A stretch of 64,000 nucleotides of DNA from Pulveribacter suum (GCF_003013695.1 NZ_CP027792.1:950501-1014500); one strand, 5' to 3'. Shown: positions 25,159 to 35,080, numbered from the stretch's first letter. The notes: a model not told the origin generated them from the letters alone. Program-made: numbers and translations.

Positions 25159-26705
25159 GTTTCGCTCACTGCGTCGTTGTTGTGTTGAAGAAAGGCGCGC
25201 AGCTCCACGGGCTGGCCGGGGTTCAGCCGCTGCACGCGCAAGGTCACGCGCCAGCCGCCGGTGGCGGGATTGGGGTAGGCCAGCTGTTCGAGCACGCGGC
25301 CGTTGGCGTCGCTGCTGACGACAGCCTTCAGCGGGGTATCCGGGGGCAGGGCCTGCAGGGCGGGGCCGGCGAAGTCCAGCACGTACTGCACCTGGCCGCG
25401 CAGCTGCTCGGCGCTTTGGCGCGTGTAGCCCATGCCCCGGCGCGTCTGCGTGACCCAGCTGCCCGGAGGGCGCTGCTGCTGGTCGCCCTGCCAGAGAATT
25501 TCGTAGTTGAACTCCAGCGCCTGGCCCGGGCGCGGAGCCTCGCGGGGCACCCAGTAAGCGACGATGTTGTCGTGCGTCTCGTCCGGCGTGGGCAACTGCA
25601 CCAGCTCCACCCGGCCCGGCCCCCACTTGCCCAGCGGGCGCACCCAGGCGCTGGGGCGACGTTCATAGCGCGCTTCCACGTCCTCGTAACTGGCCCACTG
25701 CCGATCGCGCTGCATCAGGCCAAAGCCCTGCGGATCGGTCAGCGCAAAGGAGGTCACGCTGGGCGAGCGCGGGTTGCTCAGCGGGCGCCACAGCCACTCG
25801 CCATTGGCAGCAGCGACCATGAGGCCGTCCGAATCGTGCACTTCAGGCCGGAAGTCGCCCTGGCGCGGCTGGTTTTCGCCGAAGAAGAACATGCTCGTCA
25901 GGGGGGCGACGCCCAGCGTGGCCACCGGCGCACCGCCGTCGCGCAGGAACAGGCGGCTGTGCACGCGCGTCACCGTCTGCGCGTCCGGCTCGATATCGAA
26001 GCGATAGGCACCCGTGGCGCGGGGCGATTCCAGCAGCGCGTACACCGTGACCTGGGGCGCGTGCGCCGCCGGGCGCACCAACCAGAACTCGGTGAAGCGG
26101 GGAAATTCCTCCCCTTTCGCGCCCACCGTATCGATGGCCAGGCCGCGGGCCGACAGGCCGTACTGCTGGCCCTGGCCCAGAGCGCGAAAGTAGCTGGCCC
26201 CCTGGAAAACCGCCAGCTCGTCCTTGTAGCGGACCGAGTTCAGCGGGTAGTGCAGCCGCAGCCCGGCAAAGCCCAGATCGCCCCAGCGCTGCGGCTGCAG
26301 CCGGTTGGCGCCAAAGTCGAAGGCCGAGCGGTCGTAGCCGATGTGGCGTACCGAGCCGTCGGGCGCCACCTCGTTGACCAGCACAGGCTGGGGCTGCAGG
26401 GCGCCGCGGTGGAAGAACATGGCCTCGTAAGGCAGCTCCTGGTCACGCCACAGGGCGCGCTCGGGACGCCAGCGGATGTCGCGCAGGCCGTCATAGTCCA
26501 GCTGCGCCAGCTCGGCCGGCAGGGCGGCATCAGCGGCCTTGAAGGGCTGGGCCGCGCGCTCGCGGGCCAGTCGGGTCAGCTCTTCGAAATCGAAGGCTGC
26601 GGCGGGCCCCGCGGCGCAGGCCAGCAGCACCGCAACGGTGCCCAGCCAGCGCGGGGCCAGGTGGCCCCGCCGCGGCGTGCGATAAGCAGAGGGAACGAAG
26701 GTCAT
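25131..26705 (-). CDS. opgG: Glucans biosynthesis protein G (periplasmic)
   Basis: OpgG (MdoG) is a periplasmic protein needed for synthesis or branching of the glucans made by OpgH. From the ATG at 26705 it is 524 residues: a basic signal peptide with a hydrophobic core (GTVAVLLACAA) and likely cleavage after AAA, before FDFEELTRLARERA, the conserved mature start. A TTG at 26738 would add 11 residues; there is no strong ribosome site for either. The gene overlaps opgH. The 182 bases upstream, after glrR, should hold the operon promoter, though I cannot place it. Confidence 0.94.
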   Translation of the reverse strand: MTFVPSAYRTPRRGHLAPRWLGTVAVLLACAAGPAAAFDFEELTRLARERAAQPFKAADAALPAELAQLDYDGLRDIRWRPERALWRDQELPYEAMFFHRGALQPQPVLVNEVAPDGSVRHIGYDRSAFDFGANRLQPQRWGDLGFAGLRLHYPLNSVRYKDELAVFQGASYFRALGQGQQYGLSARGLAIDTVGAKGEEFPRFTEFWLVRPAAHAPQVTVYALLESPRATGAYRFDIEPDAQTVTRVHSRLFLRDGGAPVATLGVAPLTSMFFFGENQPRQGDFRPEVHDSDGLMVAAANGEWLWRPLSNPRSPSVTSFALTDPQGFGLMQRDRQWASYEDVEARYERRPSAWVRPLGKWGPGRVELVQLPTPDETHDNIVAYWVPREAPRPGQALEFNYEILWQGDQQQRPPGSWVTQTRRGMGYTRQSAEQLRGQVQYVLDFAGPALQALPPDTPLKAVVSSDANGRVLEQLAYPNPATGGWRVTLRVQRLNPGQPVELRAFLQHNNDAVSETWTHLLLPE

Positions 26706-26887
26706 ACCCCTGTAGGGCAAACCCTGTGCCAGCAGCAAAAAATGCTTACCTGACAGTCACTTGGCACAGATACGCGAAGTAACTGGATGCACGACGCTGG
26801 TAAAACCGGCCCTGTGGTGCCTGAACGTCGTCAGGAGGCGACGCGAAAATGTAGGACTACCTCGAAAACCTTTTGAAAATCAACAGG

Positions 26888-28318
26888 TTATTCGTGTCGC
26901 TCAGGGGCGACAGGCGGGCTCGTGCCGTCTTCTGCCTTGAAGTGTCCCGGCGTCAGGGCGTGCTTTTGCAGCAGCCGGTAGAACTCGGTGCGGTTGCGCT
27001 GGGCCAGCCGGGCGGCGTCTGCGGCGTTGCCATCGGTCATCTTCAGCAAGCCCACAAGGTACTCGCGCTCGAAGCGCTGGCGGGCCTCCGCCAGGCTGAG
27101 CACCTGGACGGCGGGAATGCGCAGGGCGCGCTGCACCAGGCTCAAGGGGATCAACGGCGTGGTGGAAAGCGCGCAGACCTGCTCAACTACGTTGTAGAGC
27201 TGGCGCACGTTGCCGGGCCAGGGCGCAGCGCCCAGCGCCTTGAGCGCCTCGGGCGAAAAGCCGGACAGGCGCTTGCCGTACTTGCGCGCCAATGTGCTCA
27301 GGAGATGGTTGGCCAGCAGTGCAATGTCCTCGCGGCGCTCGGCCAGCGAAGGCAGGCTGAGCGTAACCACGTTCAGCCGGTAGTACAGGTCTTCGCGGAA
27401 CTGGCCTGCCGCCATGGCCGCCTCCAGGTCGCGGTGGGTGGCCGAGAGAATGCGCACGTCCACGGCGATCGACTGGCTGGAGCCCACGGGCCGCACGGCG
27501 CGCTCTTGCAGCACGCGCAGCAGCTTGACCTGCAGGGCCGGCGGCATGTCGCCGATTTCGTCGAGCAGGAGCGTGCCGCCTTCGGCCGCCTGGAACAGGC
27601 CCTTGTGGTTGCTCACGGCGTCGGTGAAGGCGCCCTTGACGTGGCCGAACAGTTCGGATTCGAGCAGCGCCTCGGGAATGGCGCTGCAGTTGACCGCCAC
27701 GAAGGGCTGGCCCGAGCGCGGGCTGGCGCGGTGGATGGCGCGGGCCAGCAGCTCCTTGCCCGTGCCGCTCTCTCCCAGCAGCATCACGCTGGCGTCCGAC
27801 TGCGCCACCATCCGGGCGTCGGCCAGCAGGTCTGCCATGCGGCTGGAACGGCTGACGATCTCGGCGCGCCAGCCCTCGTCGGCCTGCGGCGCCGGCGCAC
27901 TGGCCGGGGCGGCCAGGGCCAGCGCCTGGCTGATCTTGTCCATCAGCTCGCGCGCGTCGTAGGGCTTGGTGAGATAGGTGAACACGCCCCGCGCCGTGGC
28001 CTCCACCGCGTCGGGGATGGTTCCGTGCGCCGTGAGCAGGATGACGGGCATGGCCGGGTGGCGGGCGCGGATGTCATCGAACAGCGCCAGCCCGTCGCGG
28101 CCAGGCAGACGCACGTCGCTGATGACCAGCTGAGGCCGCTCTGCCTCGAACTGGGCCAGTGCGGCTTCGGCCGAGGTGGCCGTGGTGACCGCGTAGCCGG
28201 CCGCGTTCAGGCGCAGAGACAACAGGCGCAGCATGTCTGCGTCGTCGTCCACCACGAGAATGCGCTGGCGGGCGTCCGTCAGTTTGCTGGCAGGCAGGGA
28301 GGGGCGGGCTGCTGGCAT
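26888..28318 (-). CDS. glrR: Sigma-54 dependent response regulator, GlrR/QseF type
   Basis: The 476 residues comprise a receiver domain (Asp68 in LVISDVRLPG), an AAA+ domain (Walker A GESGTGKE, Walker B-side LLLDEIGDMP) and a C-terminal helix-turn-helix (DAARLAQRNRTEFYRLL). Together with GlrK and the QseG-like lipoprotein this is the GlrK-QseG-GlrR envelope-response system. In enterobacteria it controls glmY and rpoE. The sigma-54 contact loop reads GAFTDA instead of the canonical GAFTGA. opgGH lies directly downstream on the same strand and could be a target or an extension of the transcript (inference). Confidence 0.9.
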   Translation of the reverse strand: MPAARPSLPASKLTDARQRILVVDDDADMLRLLSLRLNAAGYAVTTATSAEAALAQFEAERPQLVISDVRLPGRDGLALFDDIRARHPAMPVILLTAHGTIPDAVEATARGVFTYLTKPYDARELMDKISQALALAAPASAPAPQADEGWRAEIVSRSSRMADLLADARMVAQSDASVMLLGESGTGKELLARAIHRASPRSGQPFVAVNCSAIPEALLESELFGHVKGAFTDAVSNHKGLFQAAEGGTLLLDEIGDMPPALQVKLLRVLQERAVRPVGSSQSIAVDVRILSATHRDLEAAMAAGQFREDLYYRLNVVTLSLPSLAERREDIALLANHLLSTLARKYGKRLSGFSPEALKALGAAPWPGNVRQLYNVVEQVCALSTTPLIPLSLVQRALRIPAVQVLSLAEARQRFEREYLVGLLKMTDGNAADAARLAQRNRTEFYRLLQKHALTPGHFKAEDGTSPPVAPERHE

Positions 28319-28330
28319 GGGGGCGGGCCT

Positions 28331-28936
28331 TTAGCGCGCAGCGTCCGTGGCACGGGCCGGGCGGGTGTTCAAGCTGCGCTCCAGCTTGCGCATGGCCTCC
28401 AGGCGTTCGCCCAGCTGCTCGTTGCGTTGCTGGGCCTCGCGCAGCTGGCGGGCCTGGCGGTCCAGCTGTTCTTCCAGGCGCCGCTGCTGCAGCAGCCGCC
28501 CTTCCAGCAGCCGCGCAAGGGGATGCACGGCGGCCAGGGCGTCATCGTCCAGCACGCGCTGCACCTGCCCGAGGGCGCGCGCCGTGTCTGCCGGCTGACG
28601 GGTGTGCATCAGCGCCAGCGCCAGGTGCAGCGGGCCCGCTGCAGGGCCGCCCGGCTCCCTGTCCAGCCTGGAGATCTCGGAGGTCAGTGCGGCCGCGTCG
28701 GCGCCGCGCACATGGTCGGCGTATTGCAGTGCCTGCTGCAGCTCGCGGTCGGAGGCGCTCGGGGAGGGGGCGGCAGGCTCCTCGGCGGGTTCTTTCAAAG
28801 GGACCTGTGGCTGCGGCGGCGGGCTGCAGCTTGCCGCCGGTGCGGGCTGTGCTGGCGCGGACGGGCTGGCGGGGACAGCGCAGCCCGCCAGGAGCAGCAG
28901 GGCGATGGCAGGCAGCAGCAGGCATTTAGGAATCAT
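28331..28936 (-). CDS. qseG: QseG-like outer-membrane lipoprotein
   Basis: The product is a 201-residue lipoprotein: signal peptide with lipobox LLAGC (Cys18), a Pro/Ala-rich stretch, then a long helical and coiled-coil region rich in Gln/Arg/Leu (LLQQRRLEEQLDRQARQLRE). Position between glrK and glrR, size and layout match QseG/YfhG, which interacts with the sensor kinase. Sequence identity to QseG cannot be judged here, so the symbol rests on context. Its ATG at 28936 overlaps the end of glrK by 11 bases. Confidence 0.7.
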   Translation of the reverse strand: MIPKCLLLPAIALLLLAGCAVPASPSAPAQPAPAASCSPPPQPQVPLKEPAEEPAAPSPSASDRELQQALQYADHVRGADAAALTSEISRLDREPGGPAAGPLHLALALMHTRQPADTARALGQVQRVLDDDALAAVHPLARLLEGRLLQQRRLEEQLDRQARQLREAQQRNEQLGERLEAMRKLERSLNTRPARATDAAR

Positions 28937-30380
28937 CGGACAATTCGATACGGAAGGCAGTGTGCGGGCCCGTGTCCAGCAGCGTGGCGTTGCCGCCATG
29001 GGCGATGGCGTATTCGCGCACGATGGACAGGCCTACGCCCGTGCCGCGCGCCATGTCCTGCGGCTGGCGCTGGCCACGGTAGAAGGGTTCGAAGACATGG
29101 GGGCGGTCATTGTCATGGACGCCCGGACCTTCGTCGTGTAGGTCAATCCGCACACGCCCATGGACTCGCGACAGCACGATGTGGATGGTGCCGCCCCGCG
29201 GCGAGAAACGGATGGCGTTGGAGAGCAGGTTGGCGACGGCCGAGCCCATCTTCTCCGCATCCACCGTCAACCGCAGCGGGCCGCCTTGCACCTGCACCTG
29301 CAGGCCCTTGGCCTGCCACTGCAGGCGCTGGGCCTGTACCTGCTCCTGGATGAGGGCCGCCAGCTCGCTGGGGGTGCGCCGCAGCTGGCGCGCCTCGAAG
29401 GCAGCAGCGTTGAAGCGCAGCAGCGCCTCGATCTCGCCCTGCAGCGCCAGGGTGTTTTGGCGCAGGATTTCCACCACCTCGCGCTGGCTCTCGCCCAGCT
29501 CGCCGGTGACGCCCTCCTGCAGCAGTGCCACCCCCTCGCGCAGCGAAGCCAGGGGGGTCTTGAGCTCATGCGAGACGTGGCGCAAAAAGCGTGCCTTGTC
29601 TGCTTCCAGCTCCAGCAGCCGCACGCGCAGCCACTCCAGCTGCTGGCCCAGGCGACGCACGTCCACCGGGCCGGCGACCTCCACGCTGCGCGACAGCTCG
29701 TTTTCGCCCAGTCGCCGTATGGCGCGCTCCAGCCGCTTGAAGGGGCGCGCCAGCCACACGCCCAGGGCCAGCGCCAGCACTGCCGCCAGTGCGATGGTGC
29801 CCACCACGCGGCGCGTGACGGCGCGGCGGCTGGCCTCGACCTGCTCCATCAGTTCGCTGCTGCGGCGGGTGTTGAGTTCCTGCACCGCCTGGGCTATGGC
29901 GGTGTTCAGCGCATCGATATCCAGAAACAGTGCGGCCACCGCGCGCTCGCTGTCCAGCGACTGCGCCGCCGGGCCTTGCAGCAGCACCGCGACCTGGGCC
30001 AGCTGATCGCTCCACTGCTCGGCCAGCTGTGGCGGCAGGCCGCGCTGGCGCAGCGACTGCAGCGTGCTCTGCGCGTCCTGCCGGGTCTCTTCAAAGCGCC
30101 GGCGCAACTGCGCGTCGCCCAGGATGAGCGACTGGCGCGCCGCCCGCTCCAGCGCCTGGCTGCGACTGCCCAGGTTCTGCGCGGCGGCAGCCAGGGTGAT
30201 GGCCTCCGTCGCCCCGGTGCGGCTTTGCGCCATCAGTTGCTCCAGCGTGGCCAGGGCCTGCAGGGAGCTGGCGCCCAGCAGGGCGCCGATGGAGAGAAAG
30301 GCCAGCAGCAACAGCTGCTGGAACGACAGGCCACCCCGGGCCGGGTGGCGCTTGCGAGCGGCGCTTTGCGCTGCGGGCAC
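28926..30380 (-). CDS. glrK: Sensor histidine kinase, GlrK/QseE type
   Basis: The 484-residue kinase has an N-terminal membrane helix (LLLLAFLSIGALLG), a periplasmic helical sensor, a second membrane helix near residues 205-225 (VVGTIALAAVLALALGVWL), HAMP, the H-box FLRHVSHELKTPLASL and an ATPase domain (N-box NLLSNAIRF, glycine box GTGVGLSIVREYA). The start is GTG at 30380 with GGCAGG eight bases upstream; it is 23 bases after the miaB stop, and the open frame further upstream lies inside miaB. Confidence 0.88.
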   Translation of the reverse strand: MPAAQSAARKRHPARGGLSFQQLLLLAFLSIGALLGASSLQALATLEQLMAQSRTGATEAITLAAAAQNLGSRSQALERAARQSLILGDAQLRRRFEETRQDAQSTLQSLRQRGLPPQLAEQWSDQLAQVAVLLQGPAAQSLDSERAVAALFLDIDALNTAIAQAVQELNTRRSSELMEQVEASRRAVTRRVVGTIALAAVLALALGVWLARPFKRLERAIRRLGENELSRSVEVAGPVDVRRLGQQLEWLRVRLLELEADKARFLRHVSHELKTPLASLREGVALLQEGVTGELGESQREVVEILRQNTLALQGEIEALLRFNAAAFEARQLRRTPSELAALIQEQVQAQRLQWQAKGLQVQVQGGPLRLTVDAEKMGSAVANLLSNAIRFSPRGGTIHIVLSRVHGRVRIDLHDEGPGVHDNDRPHVFEPFYRGQRQPQDMARGTGVGLSIVREYAIAHGGNATLLDTGPHTAFRIELSDDS

Positions 30381-30403
30381 GGCCTGCCTGCCACCGGTTG
30401 CGG

Positions 30404-31756
30404 TCAGTGCGCCGGCTCCGGTTGCGGCTCGTGCAGCTGCACCTGGCCCCGCAGCGTGTAGGTGCGCGCTTCGGTGATGCGCACATCGATCATCTGCCCG
30501 ATCAGCCGGGCATTGCCCGCGAAGTTGACCACCCGGTTGCATTCCGTGCGGCCCATCAGCTCGCTGCCGTCGCGCTTGGACACGCCCTCGACGAGGATCC
30601 GCTGCACCGTGCCCACGCGCTCCTGGCTGATCGCGAGGATGTTGCGGTTGATGACGGCCTGCAGCTGCTGCAGGCGGCGCAGCTTGACGTCGTGCGGCGT
30701 GTCGTCGTGCAGGTTGGCGGCCGGCGTGCCGGGGCGCGGGCTGAAGATGAAGCTGAAGGAGTTGTCGAAGCGCACGTCGTCGATCAGCTTCATCATCTTC
30801 TGGAAGTCTTCCTCGGTTTCGCCGGGAAAGCCCACGATGAAGTCGCTGCTCATGGCCATATCGGGCCGGATGGCGCGCAGCTTGCGGATGGTGCTCTTGT
30901 ATTCCATGGCCGTGTAGCCGCGCTTCATGGCCATCAGGATGCGGTCGCTGCCGTGCTGCACTGGCAGGTGCAGGTGGCTGACCAGCTTCGGGATGCGTGC
31001 ATAGGCCTCAATGAGCCGGGGCGTGAACTCGTTGGGGTGGCTGGTGGTGAAGCGGATGCGCTCGATGCCGGGAATCTCGGCCACGTATTCCAGCAGCAGC
31101 GCGAAGTCGGCTGTGTCTTGCGTGTCGCCCATGGCGCCCAGGTAGGCGTTCACGTTCTGGCCCAGCAGCGTGACCTCCTTCACGCCCTGGTCGGCCAGGC
31201 CCGCCACCTCGACCAGCACATCCTCGAACGGACGGCTGACCTCCTCGCCGCGCGTGTAGGGCACCACGCAGTAGCTGCAGTACTTGGAGCAGCCCTCCAT
31301 GATGGAGACGAAGGCGCTGGCGCCCTCGACGCGCGCGGGCGGCAGATGGTCGAACTTCTCGATCTCGGGGAAGCTGATGTCCACCTGCGGCCGGCGCTGC
31401 GCCTCGCGGGCGTTCAACAGCTCGGGCAGGCGGTGCAGCGTCTGCGGGCCGAAGACCACGTCCACGAAGGGCGCCCGGCGGATGATCTCCTCGCCCTCCT
31501 GGCTGGCCACGCAGCCGCCCACGCCGATGAGCACGCCGCGTTCCTTCAGATGCTTGACGCGGCCCAGGTCGGAAAAGACCTTTTCCTGCGCTTTCTCGCG
31601 CACCGAGCAGGTGTTGAAGAGAATCAGGTCGGCTTCTTCCGGATCCTGCGTGGGTTCATAGCCTTGGGCGGCTTTCATCACGTCGGCCATCTTGTCCGAG
31701 TCGTACTCGTTCATCTGGCAGCCGAAGGTTTTGATGAAGACTTTCTTGATCGTCAT
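30404..31756 (-). CDS. miaB: tRNA-2-methylthio-N6-dimethylallyladenosine synthase
   Basis: MiaB is a radical-SAM methylthiotransferase that modifies A37 of tRNAs reading UNN codons. The 450 residues contain three N-terminal cluster cysteines ([25 protein letters not shown]), the radical-SAM motif [13 protein letters not shown], and a C-terminal TRAM domain. It is the first gene of a tight minus-strand run miaB-glrK-qseG-glrR (spacing 23, -11 and 12 bases), so the tRNA enzyme and the envelope-sensing genes are probably transcribed together. Confidence 0.97.
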   Translation of the reverse strand: MTIKKVFIKTFGCQMNEYDSDKMADVMKAAQGYEPTQDPEEADLILFNTCSVREKAQEKVFSDLGRVKHLKERGVLIGVGGCVASQEGEEIIRRAPFVDVVFGPQTLHRLPELLNAREAQRRPQVDISFPEIEKFDHLPPARVEGASAFVSIMEGCSKYCSYCVVPYTRGEEVSRPFEDVLVEVAGLADQGVKEVTLLGQNVNAYLGAMGDTQDTADFALLLEYVAEIPGIERIRFTTSHPNEFTPRLIEAYARIPKLVSHLHLPVQHGSDRILMAMKRGYTAMEYKSTIRKLRAIRPDMAMSSDFIVGFPGETEEDFQKMMKLIDDVRFDNSFSFIFSPRPGTPAANLHDDTPHDVKLRRLQQLQAVINRNILAISQERVGTVQRILVEGVSKRDGSELMGRTECNRVVNFAGNARLIGQMIDVRITEARTYTLRGQVQLHEPQPEPAH

Positions 31757-31772
31757 GGTGCAGCTCCCGCCT

Positions 31773-32189
31773 TCAAAGGGCCGGGGTGGGCAAGGGGGCG
31801 GCCGTGGCGCCGCGCTTGCGCGCGCTGCTCTTGGCCTCTGCGGGCGTGAGCAGCCACGCGGTGAGCAGCCGGCCGGTGCTGGCCTCCATGACGTAGTTCA
31901 CCGTGAGCGGTTCGCCGGCCAGCGTGTGCGCGAAGACCAGGGCGTTTTGCTGGTTGAAGATGCGCAGGCCCGGTGCCAGGCGCACGGGCTTGCCGTTGAG
32001 CTCGCCCTGGGTCCGGCTGAGGATCTTCAGCGTGCCGCGCTCGGCCGTCGCGGGGAAGGTGCGCTGGCCGGCGGAGGCGATAGGGGCCGCGGGTTGTGCC
32101 TGTACACCGACGCAGGGCAGCATCAGCAGTGCAGCGACGCACAGCGCTGTGCCGCAAGAAGAAAAGCGAGAGGAAGAACAGCGTTGCAT
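31773..32189 (-). CDS. Small exported protein of unknown function
   Basis: The 138-residue product has a signal peptide (hydrophobic core [15 protein letters not shown], likely cleavage after VQA) and a short mature domain of about 75 residues with beta-type alternation ([27 protein letters not shown], given in part). It ends in a basic, Ala/Pro-rich tail. I do not recognise the domain. Its stop lies 16 bases before the miaB start, so it may share the miaB transcript. It is divergent from the chemoreceptor gene at 32424. Confidence 0.7.
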   Translation of the reverse strand: MQRCSSSRFSSCGTALCVAALLMLPCVGVQAQPAAPIASAGQRTFPATAERGTLKILSRTQGELNGKPVRLAPGLRIFNQQNALVFAHTLAGEPLTVNYVMEASTGRLLTAWLLTPAEAKSSARKRGATAAPLPTPAL

Positions 32190-32238
32190 GGTGTGTATCC
32201 AGAGGCTGTGAGTAAAACGCGGCGGAACATGCGATTGT

Positions 32239-32282
32239 GCCCAATCCGCCTGCAGCAGCCATCAATAACGGGAAGATTGGGC
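32239..32282. repeat. Inverted repeat in the divergent gap before the chemoreceptor gene
   Basis: GCCCAATC (32239-32246) and GATTGGGC (32275-32282) are perfect inverted copies 28 bases apart, in the 234-base A/T-rich region between the exported-protein gene and the chemoreceptor. The spacing suits two bound repressor sites or a looped hairpin. No known operator is recognised. Confidence 0.35.
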
Positions 32283-32423
32283 AATAGGGACAATCCAAAA
32301 TCTATCGCCATTTGTTGCGAATTGATACAGAATTCATGCTTTGACATTCGGTGGGACTGTTTTCAAAAGCCCGGCACAAGGTGCCGCGCAGCCGCCGGGT
32401 AATTGTTTCCAACAGAGGATGGA

Positions 32424-34013
32424 ATGGATTTTTCTCGCATGAAGCTGGGCACGCGACTGGGTTTGGGCTTTGTCATAGTCATCGTCGCCGGACTGCTGGT
32501 AGCGTTTTTTGGTGCCATGCAGCTCCACGCTGCACGTCAGAACACCGCTGTGCTGGTTGATGACCGGCTGATCAAGATCGAGCAGCTCAACCAGGTGCAG
32601 GGCAATCTGAACGTCATAGCGCGTGCCTCGCGCAACATCGCCTTGCTGGATGACGATCAGGCAAGAGAGGCAGAGAAGACGCGCATCGACGAAGCCCGCG
32701 CAAAGAACGACGCACTGTTCAAGCGGCTCGAGGAGTCCATTCAGGCCGCAGACGCAAGAGAGCTACTGAAGAAGCTCGACGAGTTGCGCGCCCCTTATCT
32801 ATCCTCGATGGAAAAAGCTGTGAACCTGGGTCTGGCGGGGCAGGGAACGATGGCGTCCGATGTGTTGCTACGTGAAAACCGGCCGCTGCAAGCGCAGTAT
32901 TTCAGCGTGCTCGACCAACTGATCGGCCTGCTGAAAAGCCAGATGCAGACGACCGCCAAGGCCATGCGCGAGCAGGCCGACCTGGCGATCTGGCTCATGG
33001 CGGGCATCGCTGGTTTCGCTGCTGTTGCCGGCGGCGTCATCGCCTGGCTGCTCACGCGCTCGATTACCCGCCAGCTGGGCGGCGAGCCCGACTACGCCGC
33101 AGATGTGGCGCGCGCAATCGCGCAGGGCAATCTCGCCGTGGAGGTGCAGCTGCGCGCCGGCGACGAGCGCAGCCTGCTGGCTGCCATGCGCTCCATGCGT
33201 GACAGTCTGGCGCAGGTCGTGGGCCGCGTGCGCCAGGGCTCGGAGTCGGTGGCCGCGGCCAGCACGCAGATCGCGCATGGCAACCAGGACCTGTCCGGCC
33301 GCACCGAGAGCCAGGCCAGCGCGCTGGAGGAAACCGCCGCGTCGATGGAGGAGCTGTCGTCCACCGTGCGCCAGAACGCCGACAACGCGCGTCAGGCCAA
33401 CCAGCTGGCCCTGAGCGCCAGCACCGTGGCCGTGCAGGGTGGCGAGGTGGTCGGCCAGGTGGTGGACACCATGCGCGGCATCAACGAATCCAGCCGCAAG
33501 ATCGCCGACATCATCGGCGTCATCGACTCCATCGCCTTTCAGACCAACATCCTGGCATTGAACGCGGCTGTGGAAGCAGCGCGTGCCGGCGAGCAGGGCC
33601 GGGGCTTTGCCGTGGTGGCCAGCGAGGTGCGCAGCCTGGCGCAGCGCAGCGCCGAGGCAGCCAAGGAGATCAAGGGCCTGATCACCGACAGCGTGGACCG
33701 GGTGGAGCAGGGCAGCGCGCTGGTGGACCGTGCCGGCGCGACCATGCAGGAGGTGGTGGGCAGCATCCGCCGCGTGACGGACATCGTCGGCGAGATCAGC
33801 GCTGCCAGCAGCGAGCAAAGCGCAGGCGTGTCCCAGGTGGGCGAGGCTGTCATGCAGATGGACCAGGCCACGCAGCAAAACGCCGCGCTGGTCGAGGAGA
33901 TGGCCGCAGCCGCCGCCAGCCTGAACCAGCAGGCGCAAACGCTGGTGCAGGCCGTCAGCGTGTTCCACTTGGCGGGCGGCGCGTCCGCCCCGGCCCTGGC
34001 CTACGCGGGCTGA
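32424..34013 (+). CDS. Methyl-accepting chemotaxis protein
   Basis: The 529-residue receptor has two membrane helices (about residues 11-32 and 190-217) around a periplasmic four-helix-bundle-type sensor, then HAMP, methylation helices and the signalling tip. The tip ([27 protein letters not shown]) is near residues 370-395 and should bind CheA and CheW. There is no C-terminal NWETF-type pentapeptide, so CheR would not be tethered. The ATG at 32424 has GAGGA about six bases upstream. The sensor half and upstream region are visibly lower in G+C than the signalling half, as if the sensor had been exchanged. The ligand is unknown. Confidence 0.92.
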   Translation: MDFSRMKLGTRLGLGFVIVIVAGLLVAFFGAMQLHAARQNTAVLVDDRLIKIEQLNQVQGNLNVIARASRNIALLDDDQAREAEKTRIDEARAKNDALFKRLEESIQAADARELLKKLDELRAPYLSSMEKAVNLGLAGQGTMASDVLLRENRPLQAQYFSVLDQLIGLLKSQMQTTAKAMREQADLAIWLMAGIAGFAAVAGGVIAWLLTRSITRQLGGEPDYAADVARAIAQGNLAVEVQLRAGDERSLLAAMRSMRDSLAQVVGRVRQGSESVAAASTQIAHGNQDLSGRTESQASALEETAASMEELSSTVRQNADNARQANQLALSASTVAVQGGEVVGQVVDTMRGINESSRKIADIIGVIDSIAFQTNILALNAAVEAARAGEQGRGFAVVASEVRSLAQRSAEAAKEIKGLITDSVDRVEQGSALVDRAGATMQEVVGSIRRVTDIVGEISAASSEQSAGVSQVGEAVMQMDQATQQNAALVEEMAAAAASLNQQAQTLVQAVSVFHLAGGASAPALAYAG

Positions 34014-34048
34014 ACGCCGGGAATGCGCCTCAGGGCGCCACCGCAACG

Positions 34049-34083
34049 AAAAAAGGCCCGAACGATCGTTCGGGCCTTTTTTT
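34049..34083. terminator. Bidirectional rho-independent terminator
   Basis: AAGGCCCGAAC-gatc-GTTCGGGCCTT, an 11-base perfect stem, with an A-run before and a T-run after. It ends the chemoreceptor gene and also the minus-strand tRNA. Confidence 0.95.
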
Positions 34084-34092
34084 GCGTGTTCC

Positions 34093-34169
34093 TGGTGGTG
34101 GTACCGGGACTTGAACCTGGGACATCAGCATTATGAATGCTGCGCTCTAACCAACTGAGCTATACCACC
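34093..34169 (-). tRNA. tRNA-Met (CAU anticodon), elongator type
   Basis: A 77-base cloverleaf including an encoded CCA end: acceptor GGTGGTA/TACCACC with discriminator A, D-arm GCTCAGTTGGTTAGAGC, anticodon stem CAGCA/TGCTG with loop TTCATAA (anticodon CAT), and T-arm with GTTCAAGTC. The fully paired first acceptor bases (G1-C72) argue against initiator tRNA, which has an unpaired end. A tRNA-Ile precursor with lysidine-modified CAU is less likely but not excluded by sequence alone. No integrase or duplicated 3' end is nearby. Confidence 0.93.
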
Positions 34170-34209
34170 GAAGCCGCAAATTATAGAACAGAAATTTGCG
34201 GCCGGGCAA

Positions 34210-34989
34210 TCACTGGTGCGTGAAGTTGGCGGCGCGCTTGTTCACGAAGGCGTCCATGCCTTCCTTCTGATCCTGGGTGGCGAACAGGGCGTGGAACAGG
34301 CGGCGCTCGTACATCAGGCCGTCGCTCAGGGTGCCCTCGAAGGCGCGGTTCACCGTCTCCTTGGCGGCCATCACGGCGACCTGCGAGAAGCCGCAGATGA
34401 GAACAGCCGCGCCCAGGGCTTCTTCCATCAGCTTATCCAGCGGCACCACGCGGCTGACCAGGCCGGCGCGTTCGGCCTCGGCGGCGTCCATCATGCGGGC
34501 CGTCAGGGCCATGTCCATGGCCTTGGACTTGCCCACGGCGCGCGGCAGGCGCTGCGTGCCGCCGGCGCCGGGGATCACGCCCAGCTTGATCTCGGGCTGC
34601 CCGAACTTGGCGTTGTCGGCGGCAATGATGAAGTCGCACATCATGGCCAGCTCGCAGCCGCCGCCCAGCGCGTAGCCGCTCACGGCGGCGATCACCGGCT
34701 TCCTGATCTGGCGGATCTGCTCCCAGTTGCGGGTGATGTAGTCGCCCTTGTAGGCGTCGGCGAAGCTGTACTTGGCCATGGCGCCGATGTCCGCGCCGGC
34801 GGCAAAGGCCTTCTCGCTGCCCGTCAGCACGATGCAGCCGATCTTCTCGTCCGCGTCAAAGGCCTTCAGGGCCTGGCCCAGTTCGTCCATCAGCTGGTCG
34901 TTCAGGGCGTTGAGCTGCTTGGGTCGGGCGAGCGTGATGACGCCGACCTTGTCCGCCTCGGTGCGGACCTCGATGCATTCGTAGGCCAC
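34210..34989 (-). CDS. Enoyl-CoA hydratase (crotonase family)
   Basis: The 259-residue product belongs to the crotonase superfamily and should hydrate 2-trans-enoyl-CoA in beta-oxidation. Features: the oxyanion-hole motifs [11 protein letters not shown] and [16 protein letters not shown], and the two catalytic Glu expected in GGGCELA and [17 protein letters not shown]. Length and the C-terminal [15 protein letters not shown] match mitochondrial-type short-chain hydratase. It stands alone, without a thiolase or dehydrogenase beside it, so the pathway (fatty acid or amino acid breakdown) is open. Confidence 0.92.
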   Translation of the reverse strand: MAYECIEVRTEADKVGVITLARPKQLNALNDQLMDELGQALKAFDADEKIGCIVLTGSEKAFAAGADIGAMAKYSFADAYKGDYITRNWEQIRQIRKPVIAAVSGYALGGGCELAMMCDFIIAADNAKFGQPEIKLGVIPGAGGTQRLPRAVGKSKAMDMALTARMMDAAEAERAGLVSRVVPLDKLMEEALGAAVLICGFSQVAVMAAKETVNRAFEGTLSDGLMYERRLFHALFATQDQKEGMDAFVNKRAANFTHQ

Positions 34990-35080
34990 GGGGTATCTCC
35001 GTTATGTAGTGGTTGACTGAAAGAGAAAGAAAGAAAAAAGGGGAGGCGAACGACTATAGCGGCCCTCTCTCTGACCAGGC

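Noticed and set aside
26739..26887. Sigma-54 promoter before opgG (a TTGGCAC word is present)
   Set aside because: The word is on the plus strand while opgG is on the minus strand, and no TTGC partner follows at the right distance.
34093..34169. tRNA-Met as an integration site for a mobile element
   Set aside because: No integrase, no duplicated tRNA 3' end and no compositional island beside it.
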